Below are positions 1 to 8,089 of a stretch of DNA of 16,236 bases, piece after piece. The DNA is from CAYNDB01 sp964395915 (lineage in GTDB: Bacteria; Nitrospinota_A; UBA7883; JAJRTC01), in the NCBI GenBank assembly GCA_964395915.1, contig CAYNDB010000054.1:1-16236 (forward strand), read 5' to 3'. The notes under the pieces are model-generated. The model searched no databases, had not been told where the DNA came from, and saw only the letters and a program-made list of their open reading frames with translations. Each line of letters starts with the position of its first letter. Positions within the stretch are counted from its first letter, which is position 1. A program made the position numbers and the translations under genes.

Positions 1-28
1 GGGGGAATTAATAAGCAAAGGATGAAAA

Positions 29-478
29 ATGGTAAATATTAACTTAACGCAGGATGAAGCGGATGCTTTAATTGCGATGCCTAAAATTGGAGCCACCGCA
101 AATGAGTGGGACTATCCAAACTCAGGTTGTTCCATTTGTGTACCTTTGTTATCACAGGATAGAAGGGAAAATTTTCTGCTTGATATTAGTCGTAGTCGTA
201 TCGATTTGCTAAAAGGCACATACCAAACCAGAGGAAAACAAGTTGTTGTTTTGGTAAGGTTGGATTTTGGAGGTTCCCCTCACCGCAACCCAGACGATGC
301 GGAGGTTGATTGCCCCCACCTTCATATTTACCGAGAAGGCTTTGGGGATAAATGGGCTATTCCAATTCCGAAAGAAAAATTTGGTAGTACTGATGATTTA
401 TGGCAGACATTGCAAGATTTTATGCATTACTGCAACATTATTGAACCACCAGAAATACAGCGAGGCCTTTTATTATGA
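29..478 (+). CDS. DUF6978-like protein of unknown function
   Basis: This 149-residue protein has no signal peptide or membrane segment, so it is probably cytoplasmic. The ATG at 29 is preceded by a good Shine-Dalgarno sequence, AAAGGA at 17-22. The C-terminal half carries a strong His/Asp-rich motif at residues 79-103: D79, G81-G82, H85, N87-P88-D89, then PHLHIY at 96-101 followed by E103. I recall this pattern from the DUF6978 family, which has no assigned function; that identification is from memory. The clustered H85, H97 and H99 could bind a metal or form an active site, but this is inference. The stop overlaps the start of the next gene in an ATGA at 475-478, so the two are almost certainly co-translated. 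The gene is visibly more AT-rich than the carB block, which suggests horizontal acquisition. The upstream context lies outside the window. Confidence 0.8.
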   Translation: MVNINLTQDEADALIAMPKIGATANEWDYPNSGCSICVPLLSQDRRENFLLDISRSRIDLLKGTYQTRGKQVVVLVRLDFGGSPHRNPDDAEVDCPHLHIYREGFGDKWAIPIPKEKFGSTDDLWQTLQDFMHYCNIIEPPEIQRGLLL

Positions 479-1242
479 TTAATGAAATCCAAAAACTGCT
501 GGATCAATATATTCTGTGGCTAAAAGACAAGACTATTCTTCGTGAAATTCCAAATAATTGGGTAGAGATCACTACTCCATATCTTGACAGACATAATGAC
601 TATCTTCAGATATATGCCAAAAAGCAAAACGGAGCATTTGTACTTACAGACGATGGCTACGTTATTAAAGATCTACAACTATCCGGTTGCAAACTAGAAA
701 CGTCCAAACGCCAAGATCTTTTAAAAATGACTTTGGCTGGGTTTGGTGTAAAAAATAACAATGAAGCTTTAGAGGTTCAGGCTTCAGATGAAAATTTTGC
801 TTTACGTAAGCATAACTTAATCCAGTCGATGCTTGCAGTTAATGATTTGTTTTATTTAGCCGTCCCAATGGTAGCAAGTCTTTTTTATGAAGATGTGGTG
901 GAATGGCTTGATTTCAATGATGTTCGATATACAGAAAAGGTGAAGTTTACAGGGAAAAGTGGATACGACCACCTTTTTGATTTCGTTATTCCAAAATCAA
1001 AGAAAAAACCTGAACGCATAATTCAAGCTATCACTCGACCAAGCCGCGAGACAGCGGAAGCGGTAGCATTCAAATGGGTAGATACCAGAGACGTTAGGCC
1101 GCCTGACTCACAGGCATATGCCTTTCTAAATGACAAAGACCAAAGAGTTTCACCAAGCGTAATAGATGCTTTAAAAAATTACGACATGACCCCCGTACTG
1201 TGGAGTGGTATAGAGGAAGCTAAAATGGATTTGGTAGCGTGA
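475..1242 (+). CDS. DUF1828/DUF1829 domain protein
   Basis: This is a 255-residue soluble protein. The N-terminal region (about residues 27-130) has the DUF1828 hallmark: an 'ITTPYLDRHNDYLQIY' stretch at 32-47, 'LTDDGY' at 57-62, a Gly at 71, and 'KHNLIQSMLAVNDL' at 112-125. The C-terminal region (about 135-250) matches DUF1829: 'GKSGYDHLFDF' at 160-170, 'WVDTR' at 201-205, 'FLND' at 217-220 and a final 'LWSG' at 242-245. Both domains lack an assigned function. The conserved Asp in 'HLFDF' followed by a beta-strand pattern is reminiscent of nuclease-like folds, but I see no clear PD-(D/E)XK triad. The start ATG overlaps the upstream stop by 4 nt, and GAGG at 462-465 is a well-spaced Shine-Dalgarno. 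This supports a two-gene functional pair. AT-rich composition matches its partner and not carB. Confidence 0.82.
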   Translation: MINEIQKLLDQYILWLKDKTILREIPNNWVEITTPYLDRHNDYLQIYAKKQNGAFVLTDDGYVIKDLQLSGCKLETSKRQDLLKMTLAGFGVKNNNEALEVQASDENFALRKHNLIQSMLAVNDLFYLAVPMVASLFYEDVVEWLDFNDVRYTEKVKFTGKSGYDHLFDFVIPKSKKKPERIIQAITRPSRETAEAVAFKWVDTRDVRPPDSQAYAFLNDKDQRVSPSVIDALKNYDMTPVLWSGIEEAKMDLVA

Positions 1243-1287
1243 TAATATTCCTTTCCTTATCTGCAAAGATACTCCCTAATAAATCTA

Positions 1288-4200
1288 ATGCCAAAAAGAA
1301 CTGACATAAACAAAATACTGATAATCGGCGCGGGGCCGATAGTGATCGGGCAGGCGTGCGAGTTTGACTATTCCGGTACGCAGGCATGCAAGGCGCTAAA
1401 AGAAGAAGGGTTCGAAGTCTGTCTTGTGAACTCCAATCCGGCGACTATCATGACAGACCCGGAGATGGCCGACCGCACATATATAGAGCCGCTCACAAAA
1501 GATTCTGTAGAAAAAATAATCGAGCGAGAACGCCCCCACGCCATTCTCCCGACAGTGGGGGGGCAGACGGCGCTGAATATCGCGGTGGAGCTTGCCGAAG
1601 CCGGTGTTCTTGAAAAATATGGTGTGGAGCTTATAGGCGCAAAGCTCGACGCGATAAAAAAAGCGGAAGACCGCGAGCTTTTTAAGAAAGCGATGATCAA
1701 GATTGGACTGGATGTCCCACAGTCCTCCCTGGCGCACAATATGGAAGAAGCGCGTGGCGCGTTGCAAGATATAGGATTGCCTGCGATTATCCGTCCCGCA
1801 TTCACTCTTGGCGGGTTTGGCGGACATGTGGCCGTCACCGAAAAGGAGTACGAGGAATATTGCAGGTTCGGCATATCGGCAAGCCCGGTATCACAGATAC
1901 TCATAGAACGCTCCATCGCAGGATGGAAAGAGTTCGAGCTTGAGGTCATGCGCGATCTCAACGACAACGTAGTGATTATATGCTCGATAGAAAACCTCGA
2001 CCCGATGGGTATACACACGGGTGATTCGATAACCGTCGCCCCGGCGCAGACGTTGACCGATCGCGAATACCAGATCATGCGTGACGCGTCTCTTGCGATC
2101 ATACGCGAAATCGGCGTGGACACCGGCGGGTCAAATATACAGTTCGCGTTAAACCCGGACGACGGCCAGTTGATGATTATCGAGATGAACCCGCGGGTCT
2201 CCCGTTCATCGGCGCTGGCGTCGAAAGCTACCGGGTTCCCGATAGCGAAGATCGCCGCGAAACTCGCCATAGGTTATACGCTGGACGAAATAAGAAATGA
2301 CATTACTCAGGTCACCCCGGCGTCGTTCGAACCGTCGATAGATTACTGCGTTGTGAAAATCCCACGGTTCGCGTTCGAAAAATTCCCGAAAGCGGACAAC
2401 CTTCTGGGTTCGCAGATGAAATCTGTGGGCGAGGTAATGAGCATTGGCCGAACGTTCAAGGAATCGTTGCAGAAAGCGATCCGATCGCTCGAAGTCGGCT
2501 CGTTCGGTTTCGATGAGATTGGACAGGTGACCAACGAACAAATTGAGAAGGAGCTTGCGAATCCTTCGTCGGAGAGGCTGTGGAGCGTGGGGGAAGCGCT
2601 GCGGCGCGGCTGGACGATCGAAAGAGTTCACGGGATTACAAAAATCGACCTTTGGTTCCTGCATAACATAAAAGAAATCATTGACACCGAAATGGAGATT
2701 GCAAACAACGGCATTGCGGACGATGAAAAACTGCGCGAACTTAAAGCGTTGGGCTTTGCGGACAGGCGACTAGCTACGCTAACCAAAACCACTGAAAAAG
2801 AGATAAGGCAACAACGGTTGTCGGCAAATATCAAACCTGTGTTTAAAAGGGTCGATACATGCGCCGCCGAGTTTGAGGCTTTGACCCCTTACCTTTACTC
2901 TACGTATGAAGAGGAGTGCGAGTCCGAACCTACCGACAGAAAAAAAATCATGATACTTGGCGGCGGGCCGAACAGGATCGGACAAGGGATAGAGTTCGAC
3001 TACTGTTGCGTACATGGCGCGCTGGGGCTAAAAAAGGACGGTTACGAAACGATAATGGTCAACTGCAACCCGGAAACCGTATCAACCGACTATGATACGT
3101 CAGACAGACTCTATTTCGAGCCTTTGACGTTTGAGGATGTGATGTCGATCATTGACATTGAGAAGCCATACGGCATCATCGTCCAGTTCGGCGGGCAGAC
3201 GCCTTTGAACCTGGCGAGGGCTTTGGAGGAGGCCGGAGCGCCTATTATCGGCACCAGCCCGGACTCCATAGACCGGGCCGAAGACAGAGAAAGCTTCAAG
3301 ACCCTGCTGGATAAGCTTGGACTTAAGCAACCGGCAAACGGAACCGTGACAAGCTCTGCCGAAGCGCTTAAGGTGGCGAAGCGTATCAGCTACCCTGTGG
3401 TTGTGCGCCCTTCATATGTGCTTGGAGGACGGGCCATGGAGATCGTCTATGACGATGAAGCTCTTTCTTACTACATGCTAAACGCCGTAAAGGCGTCGCC
3501 GGACCATCCTGTGCTGATAGACAAGTTCCTTAACGCGGCGACAGAGCTGGACGTGGACGCTATCTGCGACGGTGAGACGGTTGTGATCGGTGGAGTGATG
3601 GAGCATATCGAGGAAGCCGGGGTTCATTCTGGCGATTCCGCCTGTTCCCTGCCGCCGCGCTCAATCAGCGATGAGCTTTTAGAGGAGGTAAAACGGCAGA
3701 CCAAGGAGCTTGCCCTGGAGCTTGAAACCATTGGGCTTATCAATATCCAGTTCGCCATACAGGAAAATGAAATCTTTGTGCTGGAGGTAAACCCAAGGGC
3801 GTCGAGAACGGCGCCGTTTGTGTCAAAAACCATTGGCCTGCCGTTGCCGCAGCTTGCCGCCAGGGTCATGGGCGGGAAAAAGCTTTCCGAGCTTGGATTC
3901 ACAGAAGAAGCGAAATATGACCATGTGGCGGTAAAAGAGTCTGTCTTCCCGTTTATCAAGTTCCCAAACGTAGACACCGTCCTTGGCCCGGAGATGAAAT
4001 CCACAGGCGAAGTGATGGGACTCGACCTGACATTCGGCCGCTCGTTCAACAAGGCGTCCATGGCGGCCGGTTACAATCTTCCTGTTTCCGGCGCGGCGTT
4101 TATATCGGTAATAGACGCGGACAAGAAAAGGGCGGTAGAAGTCGCCAGGAGACTCAGCTCTATCGGATTTTCGCTGATGGCCACAACTGGAACAGCGACA

Positions 4201-4494
4201 GCGTTGCAAGAAGCCGGTCTGAATGTGGAGTTTGTCCATAAGGTTGGCGAAGGGACGCCAACAAGCGTGGAGATGATCGCTGAAGAAAAGGTGGCCCTTG
4301 TAATCAACACTACCTTCGGGAAAAAATCGTTGCAGGATTCGTATACCATCCGCCGCACGGCTCTCACCAAAAATGTGCCGTATCAGACTACTATCGAAGG
4401 AGCCGAGGCCACCGTTACCGCCATAGAGTCCAGCAAAAAAGGCGATATGCAAGTTATGTCGTTGCAGGAATATTTTGAAACGCCGGCAAAGTAG
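1288..4494 (+). CDS. carB: Carbamoyl-phosphate synthase large subunit
   Basis: CarB uses ammonia delivered by the CarA glutaminase, bicarbonate and two ATP to make carbamoyl phosphate for pyrimidine and arginine synthesis in the cytoplasm. At 1068 residues it is full length (E. coli has 1073). The order is typical: N-terminal carboxyphosphate half (about 1-400, with 'NPRVSRSSALASKATG'), oligomerization domain (about 400-550), carbamoyl-phosphate half (about 555-935, with 'GGGPNRIGQGIEFDYCC' and 'NPRASRTAPFVSKT'), and a C-terminal MGS-like allosteric domain (about 938-1068). The duplicated ATP-grasp architecture is intact. One oddity is the glycine-rich loop of the first half, which reads GGFGGH at 175-180, where E. 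coli has GGSGGG. The start is set by the conserved 'MPKRTDINKILIIGAG' N-terminus, but no Shine-Dalgarno is visible upstream. carA is not immediately upstream; the AT-rich DUF pair is, 45 bp away. Confidence 0.98.
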   Translation: MPKRTDINKILIIGAGPIVIGQACEFDYSGTQACKALKEEGFEVCLVNSNPATIMTDPEMADRTYIEPLTKDSVEKIIERERPHAILPTVGGQTALNIAVELAEAGVLEKYGVELIGAKLDAIKKAEDRELFKKAMIKIGLDVPQSSLAHNMEEARGALQDIGLPAIIRPAFTLGGFGGHVAVTEKEYEEYCRFGISASPVSQILIERSIAGWKEFELEVMRDLNDNVVIICSIENLDPMGIHTGDSITVAPAQTLTDREYQIMRDASLAIIREIGVDTGGSNIQFALNPDDGQLMIIEMNPRVSRSSALASKATGFPIAKIAAKLAIGYTLDEIRNDITQVTPASFEPSIDYCVVKIPRFAFEKFPKADNLLGSQMKSVGEVMSIGRTFKESLQKAIRSLEVGSFGFDEIGQVTNEQIEKELANPSSERLWSVGEALRRGWTIERVHGITKIDLWFLHNIKEIIDTEMEIANNGIADDEKLRELKALGFADRRLATLTKTTEKEIRQQRLSANIKPVFKRVDTCAAEFEALTPYLYSTYEEECESEPTDRKKIMILGGGPNRIGQGIEFDYCCVHGALGLKKDGYETIMVNCNPETVSTDYDTSDRLYFEPLTFEDVMSIIDIEKPYGIIVQFGGQTPLNLARALEEAGAPIIGTSPDSIDRAEDRESFKTLLDKLGLKQPANGTVTSSAEALKVAKRISYPVVVRPSYVLGGRAMEIVYDDEALSYYMLNAVKASPDHPVLIDKFLNAATELDVDAICDGETVVIGGVMEHIEEAGVHSGDSACSLPPRSISDELLEEVKRQTKELALELETIGLINIQFAIQENEIFVLEVNPRASRTAPFVSKTIGLPLPQLAARVMGGKKLSELGFTEEAKYDHVAVKESVFPFIKFPNVDTVLGPEMKSTGEVMGLDLTFGRSFNKASMAAGYNLPVSGAAFISVIDADKKRAVEVARRLSSIGFSLMATTGTATALQEAGLNVEFVHKVGEGTPTSVEMIAEEKVALVINTTFGKKSLQDSYTIRRTALTKNVPYQTTIEGAEATVTAIESSKKGDMQVMSLQEYFETPAK

Positions 4495-4592
4495 GCTCCG
4501 TAAATTTTCTCATTCGCGTTATAATTAAACGTGTCTCAATTACTCTACTTTAAACAGCGAAACCCGTCCGATCTGATAGAAAGGCATATAAC

Positions 4593-6080
4593 GTGAAGCG
4601 GTTGTTATCCTTATATATAATTGTTATTTCCCTCTCGTTCACAGCTGTAAACACCGCTGGGGCCGCGGCTCCGGAATGGCTCGGCAATACGTATGGCACA
4701 GTCCTCTCCGAAGACTGGATGAATGTAAAGTTTGGCGGCCAGAAAATGGGGTTCTCATACAGCAAGATCGAACAGGGAGATCACGGCTATCGCATAATCA
4801 GCAGGGCGGTGGTGCGTCTGGAAATAATGGGCGCCATGCAGGACATGTCTTTTTCACGCAGCTACTATCTGGACAAAAACAGAAACGTGATAGGTTTCAT
4901 TTCCCTCATGAAGACGATGAATCAGCGTCAACAGACAGTAGGCGTCATTGAAAACGGCTCTGTGCATATGAAAATAACAGGAGCGGGAGGAACCAGCTCC
5001 GTAACCAAAAAAATATCGCCGGGAGTTCAGTTTGCCGAAACAATGGGGTTTGCCATAGCGGACAAACTGAAAGTCGGCTTCAAAGCGACGATTCCCGTCT
5101 TCATCGTGGAGCTTCGGGCGAACAATACGATGGATATAGAAATTGTCGGGCAAAAAACAATACAGGTTGATAACAAACCGACACAGGTTTTTGTCGCGAA
5201 TATTACCTTGCAGGGATTCAAAAGCAAAAGCTATATCACCTCCAATGGTGTGATAGTGCGCGAGGAGCAAAGCCTTATGGGCATTGTTTCTGAAAAGACC
5301 GATGGAGATAACGCCATTTCCTTCCCGGCTTCAGGTTCCGTGCCGATTTCAAGCTTGATAACTTTCAGCCTGATCAAGCCGGACAAGTCTTTGCCAGGTC
5401 ATTCATCCATCAGGGAATTGAAGCTTGACATAACAGGGATAAAAAATCCGGCGTCATTACCGGGAGATGAAAGACAGGTAAAAGGCTCGCCTGAATGGAT
5501 CAAAGACCTTGCGGGAAAACGGCGGCTCGTAATTCCGTTAACTATCAAGCGTAAACAACCCGGCAAAAGTGTCCCTATTTCAAAAGCTTATAAAGGCGAT
5601 TCGGGAAGCGTTACGCCTACCCCGGAAATCCAGTCGGAAAACAAAATGATCAAGCGTGAGGCGAAAAAAATCGTGGGGGACGAAAAAGACGCCTGGGAAG
5701 CGGCGAAAAAAATAAACCGCTGGGTATTCTCAAACGTGAAGAAAAAGCTGGTGGATTCGTTTACCGCGGTCGACACCTTGCTGGCGATGGAGGGAGAGTG
5801 TCAAAGTCATACGAACCTTTTCGCCGCGTTGGGAAGAAGCGTGGGGTTACCTGTCAAAGTGGCGTCAGGGATTGTTTACTCGTCTGAAAACGAAGGGTTT
5901 TTGTATCACGCGTGGCCGGAGGTATATGTAGGGGAATGGGTGGCCATGGATCCTACGTTAGGGCAGGATGTGGCCGACGCCACCCATATCAAGCTTGCGG
6001 AGGGAGGCGTTGAAAGCCAGCTCCAGCTGGTGCGCTTTATCGGCAAGTTGAATATTACAATAAATTCATATTCCAAATAA
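4593..6080 (+). CDS. Secreted transglutaminase-like domain protein
   Basis: This 495-residue protein starts at GTG 4593, with GAAAGG about 10 bases upstream as Shine-Dalgarno. It opens with a signal peptide: K2-R3, a hydrophobic core at about 4-19, and a likely cleavage near AGA-AAP (around residue 24). It should therefore be exported. Residues 30-340 are a long beta-rich region that I do not recognise as a named domain. Residues about 355-470 form a transglutaminase/protease-like core with a complete catalytic triad: C403 in 'GECQSHT', H439 in 'YHAWPEVYV' and D453 in 'AMDPTLGQ'. Bacterial members of this superfamily often act as cysteine peptidases and may not crosslink; the substrate here is unknown. 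It lies between carB and pyrK, with 98 bp and 67 bp flanking gaps. A TATAAT at 4520-4525 could be a -10 element, although no convincing -35 accompanies it. The family call is firm, the function is not. Confidence 0.9.
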   Translation: MKRLLSLYIIVISLSFTAVNTAGAAAPEWLGNTYGTVLSEDWMNVKFGGQKMGFSYSKIEQGDHGYRIISRAVVRLEIMGAMQDMSFSRSYYLDKNRNVIGFISLMKTMNQRQQTVGVIENGSVHMKITGAGGTSSVTKKISPGVQFAETMGFAIADKLKVGFKATIPVFIVELRANNTMDIEIVGQKTIQVDNKPTQVFVANITLQGFKSKSYITSNGVIVREEQSLMGIVSEKTDGDNAISFPASGSVPISSLITFSLIKPDKSLPGHSSIRELKLDITGIKNPASLPGDERQVKGSPEWIKDLAGKRRLVIPLTIKRKQPGKSVPISKAYKGDSGSVTPTPEIQSENKMIKREAKKIVGDEKDAWEAAKKINRWVFSNVKKKLVDSFTAVDTLLAMEGECQSHTNLFAALGRSVGLPVKVASGIVYSSENEGFLYHAWPEVYVGEWVAMDPTLGQDVADATHIKLAEGGVESQLQLVRFIGKLNITINSYSK

Positions 6081-6147
6081 TCTGTTGGACTGTTTTTACA
6101 TTAATGGTAGGTTATCTTCTTTCCAGTTTTCTTTGGGTAGATAAATA

Positions 6148-6918
6148 GTGGATTGTATAGTCCGGATAAACGATATACTCGGGGGGGATTTCTTTTATCT
6201 CTCCTTAGAGCCGATAACTCCTATCGATAATATCAAGCCTGGCCAGTTCTTTATGGTTCGATGCTCACATTCGGCCGATCCATTTCTGCGCAGACCTATG
6301 AGCGTAGCCGATTTTGAAAAGGACGGGTCGCGTTTTGGGCTGATCGTGCAGGCGGTCGGAAGGGGAACACATCTGCTGTCTACGCTTGTTCCGTGGGACA
6401 GGGTGGATGTACTCGGCCCATTCGGCACAAACTTTGAGGCGCCCGAAGACGCAAAATCGATATGGACGGTGGCCGGTGGGTCTGGCGTGGCGCCATTCCT
6501 TGGGCTTATAGAGAGCTCCAAGCCTGGAGATATAGACTACACAGTATTCCTGGGAGCCAGAGAGGCGGAACTATTGCTGTTCGAAGAGCGCTTTAGCGGT
6601 TGTGGAGCTGATGTGGTGAGCGCTACCGAAGATGGCTCAAAAGGATATCACGGGTTGGTGACTGATCCGCTGACCGATAAACTAAACAAAGGCTTAAAGC
6701 CAGACATAATATTTACATGCGGCCCAAGCCCGATGATGCGCGCCGTGGCCAGGATCGCCGCGGAACGGGAAATTCAATGTTTCGTTTCTCTGGAAAATAA
6801 AATGGCGTGCGGTTTTGGGGCGTGCGTTGGATGTGTCGCTCTTGCCCATGGCGAAAATAAATATATAACTGTTTGCAGCAGAGGTCCGGTATTCGACGCT
6901 ACAGAGGTGGAAATCTGA
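6148..6918 (+). CDS. pyrK: Dihydroorotate dehydrogenase B electron-transfer subunit
   Basis: PyrK passes electrons from the FMN of PyrD through a [2Fe-2S] cluster and FAD to NAD+, forming the type 1B dihydroorotate dehydrogenase of pyrimidine synthesis. At 256 residues it is normal length. The N-terminal ferredoxin-reductase-type FAD domain includes GQFFMVRC at 32-39 and RRPMS at 48-52. The NAD-binding part follows with GGSGVAP at 110-116. The C-terminal cluster ligands are C221, C226, C229 and C243, spaced CX4CX2CX13C as expected for PyrK. The chosen start is GTG at 6148, because the conserved N-terminal beta-strand begins immediately after it; the Shine-Dalgarno is weak. pyrD begins 2 nt after the stop, so the two subunits are translated together. 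Confidence 0.96.
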   Translation: MDCIVRINDILGGDFFYLSLEPITPIDNIKPGQFFMVRCSHSADPFLRRPMSVADFEKDGSRFGLIVQAVGRGTHLLSTLVPWDRVDVLGPFGTNFEAPEDAKSIWTVAGGSGVAPFLGLIESSKPGDIDYTVFLGAREAELLLFEERFSGCGADVVSATEDGSKGYHGLVTDPLTDKLNKGLKPDIIFTCGPSPMMRAVARIAAEREIQCFVSLENKMACGFGACVGCVALAHGENKYITVCSRGPVFDATEVEI

Positions 6919-6920
6919 AA

Positions 6921-7832
6921 ATGAACGTAAACCTTAAAAACAAAATAGCCGGCATAGAATTTGAGAGCCCTATCCTTGGAGCCTCTGGAACATTTGGCTA
7001 TGGTTTACTTTACGACAGGTTCTATGACATTTCAGCCATTGGCGGTTTCGTGACCAAAGGCCTCTCGCTTGAGCCAAGGCCCGGCAACCCGGCGCCAAGA
7101 ATATGTGAGACACCAGGCGGAATGCTGAACGCAATCGGCCTGCAAAATATCGGGTTCCAAAAGTTTACCCAACAGAAAATGCCAAAGCTTAGGGGACGAA
7201 GCGTTAAAGTAATAGCGAATTTCTTCGGCGATACTATCGAAGAATATAGGGATTTGGCGGCTCTCCTTGGGGAAGTGGAAGGATTGAGCGGGCTTGAGAT
7301 GAACATTTCGTGCCCCAACCGCAATAAAAGGGGAGAAATTTTTGGCGCGAGCCTGAAAACCACGGAAAATGTGGTTAAAGCCTGCCGGGAGGCTACTAAT
7401 ATGCCGCTTATCGTAAAGCTCTCTCCAAATGTGGCCGATATCGCCACTTTTGCAAAAGTGTGCGAGGATAATGGCGCGGATGGTCTTAGCATCATCAATA
7501 CGATATCGGGTATGGCTATTGACATACATACCAGAAAACCCGTTCTTGCGAATATCATGGGAGGGTTAAGCGGCCCCGCCATCAAGCCTATAGCTTTGCG
7601 GATGGTGTGGCAGTGCTACAAGGCCGTAACAATACCTATTTTCGGCATTGGTGGCGTCAGCAATACTCAGGATGTTGTGGAATTTTTTCTTGCGGGGGCT
7701 TCGGCAGTACAGATAGGCTCCATGAATTTTGTTGAGCCTGACATTTGCAAACAGGTTGTAGACGGTCTTCCGGAGCTTCTAAGCTCTATGGGAGTTTCAG
7801 ACTATCGGGAGATTATAGGAGCGGCGCATTGA
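6921..7832 (+). CDS. pyrD: Dihydroorotate dehydrogenase, type 1B catalytic subunit
   Basis: PyrD oxidises dihydroorotate to orotate using FMN. This is the type 1B form, which depends on PyrK. The ATG at 6921 gives 303 residues beginning MNVNLKNKIAG, the usual family N-terminus; an upstream in-frame start at 6873 would lie inside pyrK and add non-homologous residues. GAGGTGG at 6904-6910 supplies the ribosome-binding site. Visible family features are K46 in 'VTKGLS', the substrate loop NAIGLQN at 70-76, the catalytic-base cysteine C131 in 'NISCPN' (a Cys here marks class 1 enzymes; class 2 has Ser), 'VKLSPN', and the FMN phosphate loops 'GGLSG' and 'GIGGV'. The 2-nt spacing from pyrK indicates translational coupling. 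It is soluble, with no membrane anchor. Confidence 0.97.
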   Translation: MNVNLKNKIAGIEFESPILGASGTFGYGLLYDRFYDISAIGGFVTKGLSLEPRPGNPAPRICETPGGMLNAIGLQNIGFQKFTQQKMPKLRGRSVKVIANFFGDTIEEYRDLAALLGEVEGLSGLEMNISCPNRNKRGEIFGASLKTTENVVKACREATNMPLIVKLSPNVADIATFAKVCEDNGADGLSIINTISGMAIDIHTRKPVLANIMGGLSGPAIKPIALRMVWQCYKAVTIPIFGIGGVSNTQDVVEFFLAGASAVQIGSMNFVEPDICKQVVDGLPELLSSMGVSDYREIIGAAH

Positions 7833-8089
7833 CCAACTTTCGATTTCTTTTGCCTTTAGCGCCCTATTTGCTGTATAAATTTACACAGGGAAACAAAAGA
7901 TAGAAACGCGGTCAGCGTCAGTCAACAGTTTTCGATCATATAAAGATTCCTTAACCATTTTAGTGATCCATTTCTAAATGGCGCCGTTAAATTTACAGAG
8001 CAATATAGTGGGTTCTCTTTTCCGCCATTAATTCGGAAAGCAGAGGGGCGTCAGCGACTAATAGTTTTTATTAATGAGGTATATCAAAA
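7833..8089. other. Intergenic region with imperfect palindromes
   Basis: No convincing gene is visible on either strand. Three structures stand out. First, CCATTT-CT-AAATGG forms a palindrome at 7968-7981. A second CCATTT at 7955-7960 could pair with the same AAATGG, and TTAAC/GTTAA at 7951-7955 and 7986-7990 would extend that larger hairpin. Second, TTTCCG at 8019-8024 pairs with CGGAAA at 8034-8039. Third, TAAATTTACA occurs twice, at 7876-7885 and 7988-7997. None has a following T-run typical of an intrinsic terminator. The region could be the pyrD 3' end plus the leader of the small ORF at 8090. Confidence 0.4.

Noticed and set aside
1368..2270. 300-residue open frame on the minus strand inside carB
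   Set aside because: It is exactly antisense to a highly conserved carB region, has a Ser/Ile-rich low-complexity composition and shows no recognisable domain; it is a shadow of carB codon bias.
3823..4452. 209-residue minus-strand open frame in carB
   Set aside because: Antisense to the conserved C-terminal half of CarB, with no ribosome-binding site and no plausible protein features.
6873..6920. Earlier in-frame start for pyrD
   Set aside because: It would overlap the essential fourth-cysteine region of pyrK and add residues not matching PyrD; the ATG at 6921 has a proper ribosome-binding site.
7833..8089. CRISPR-like or tandem repeat array
   Set aside because: Only short, irregularly spaced repeats (TAAATTTACA twice, GCGTCAG twice) occur; there is no regular repeat-spacer unit.
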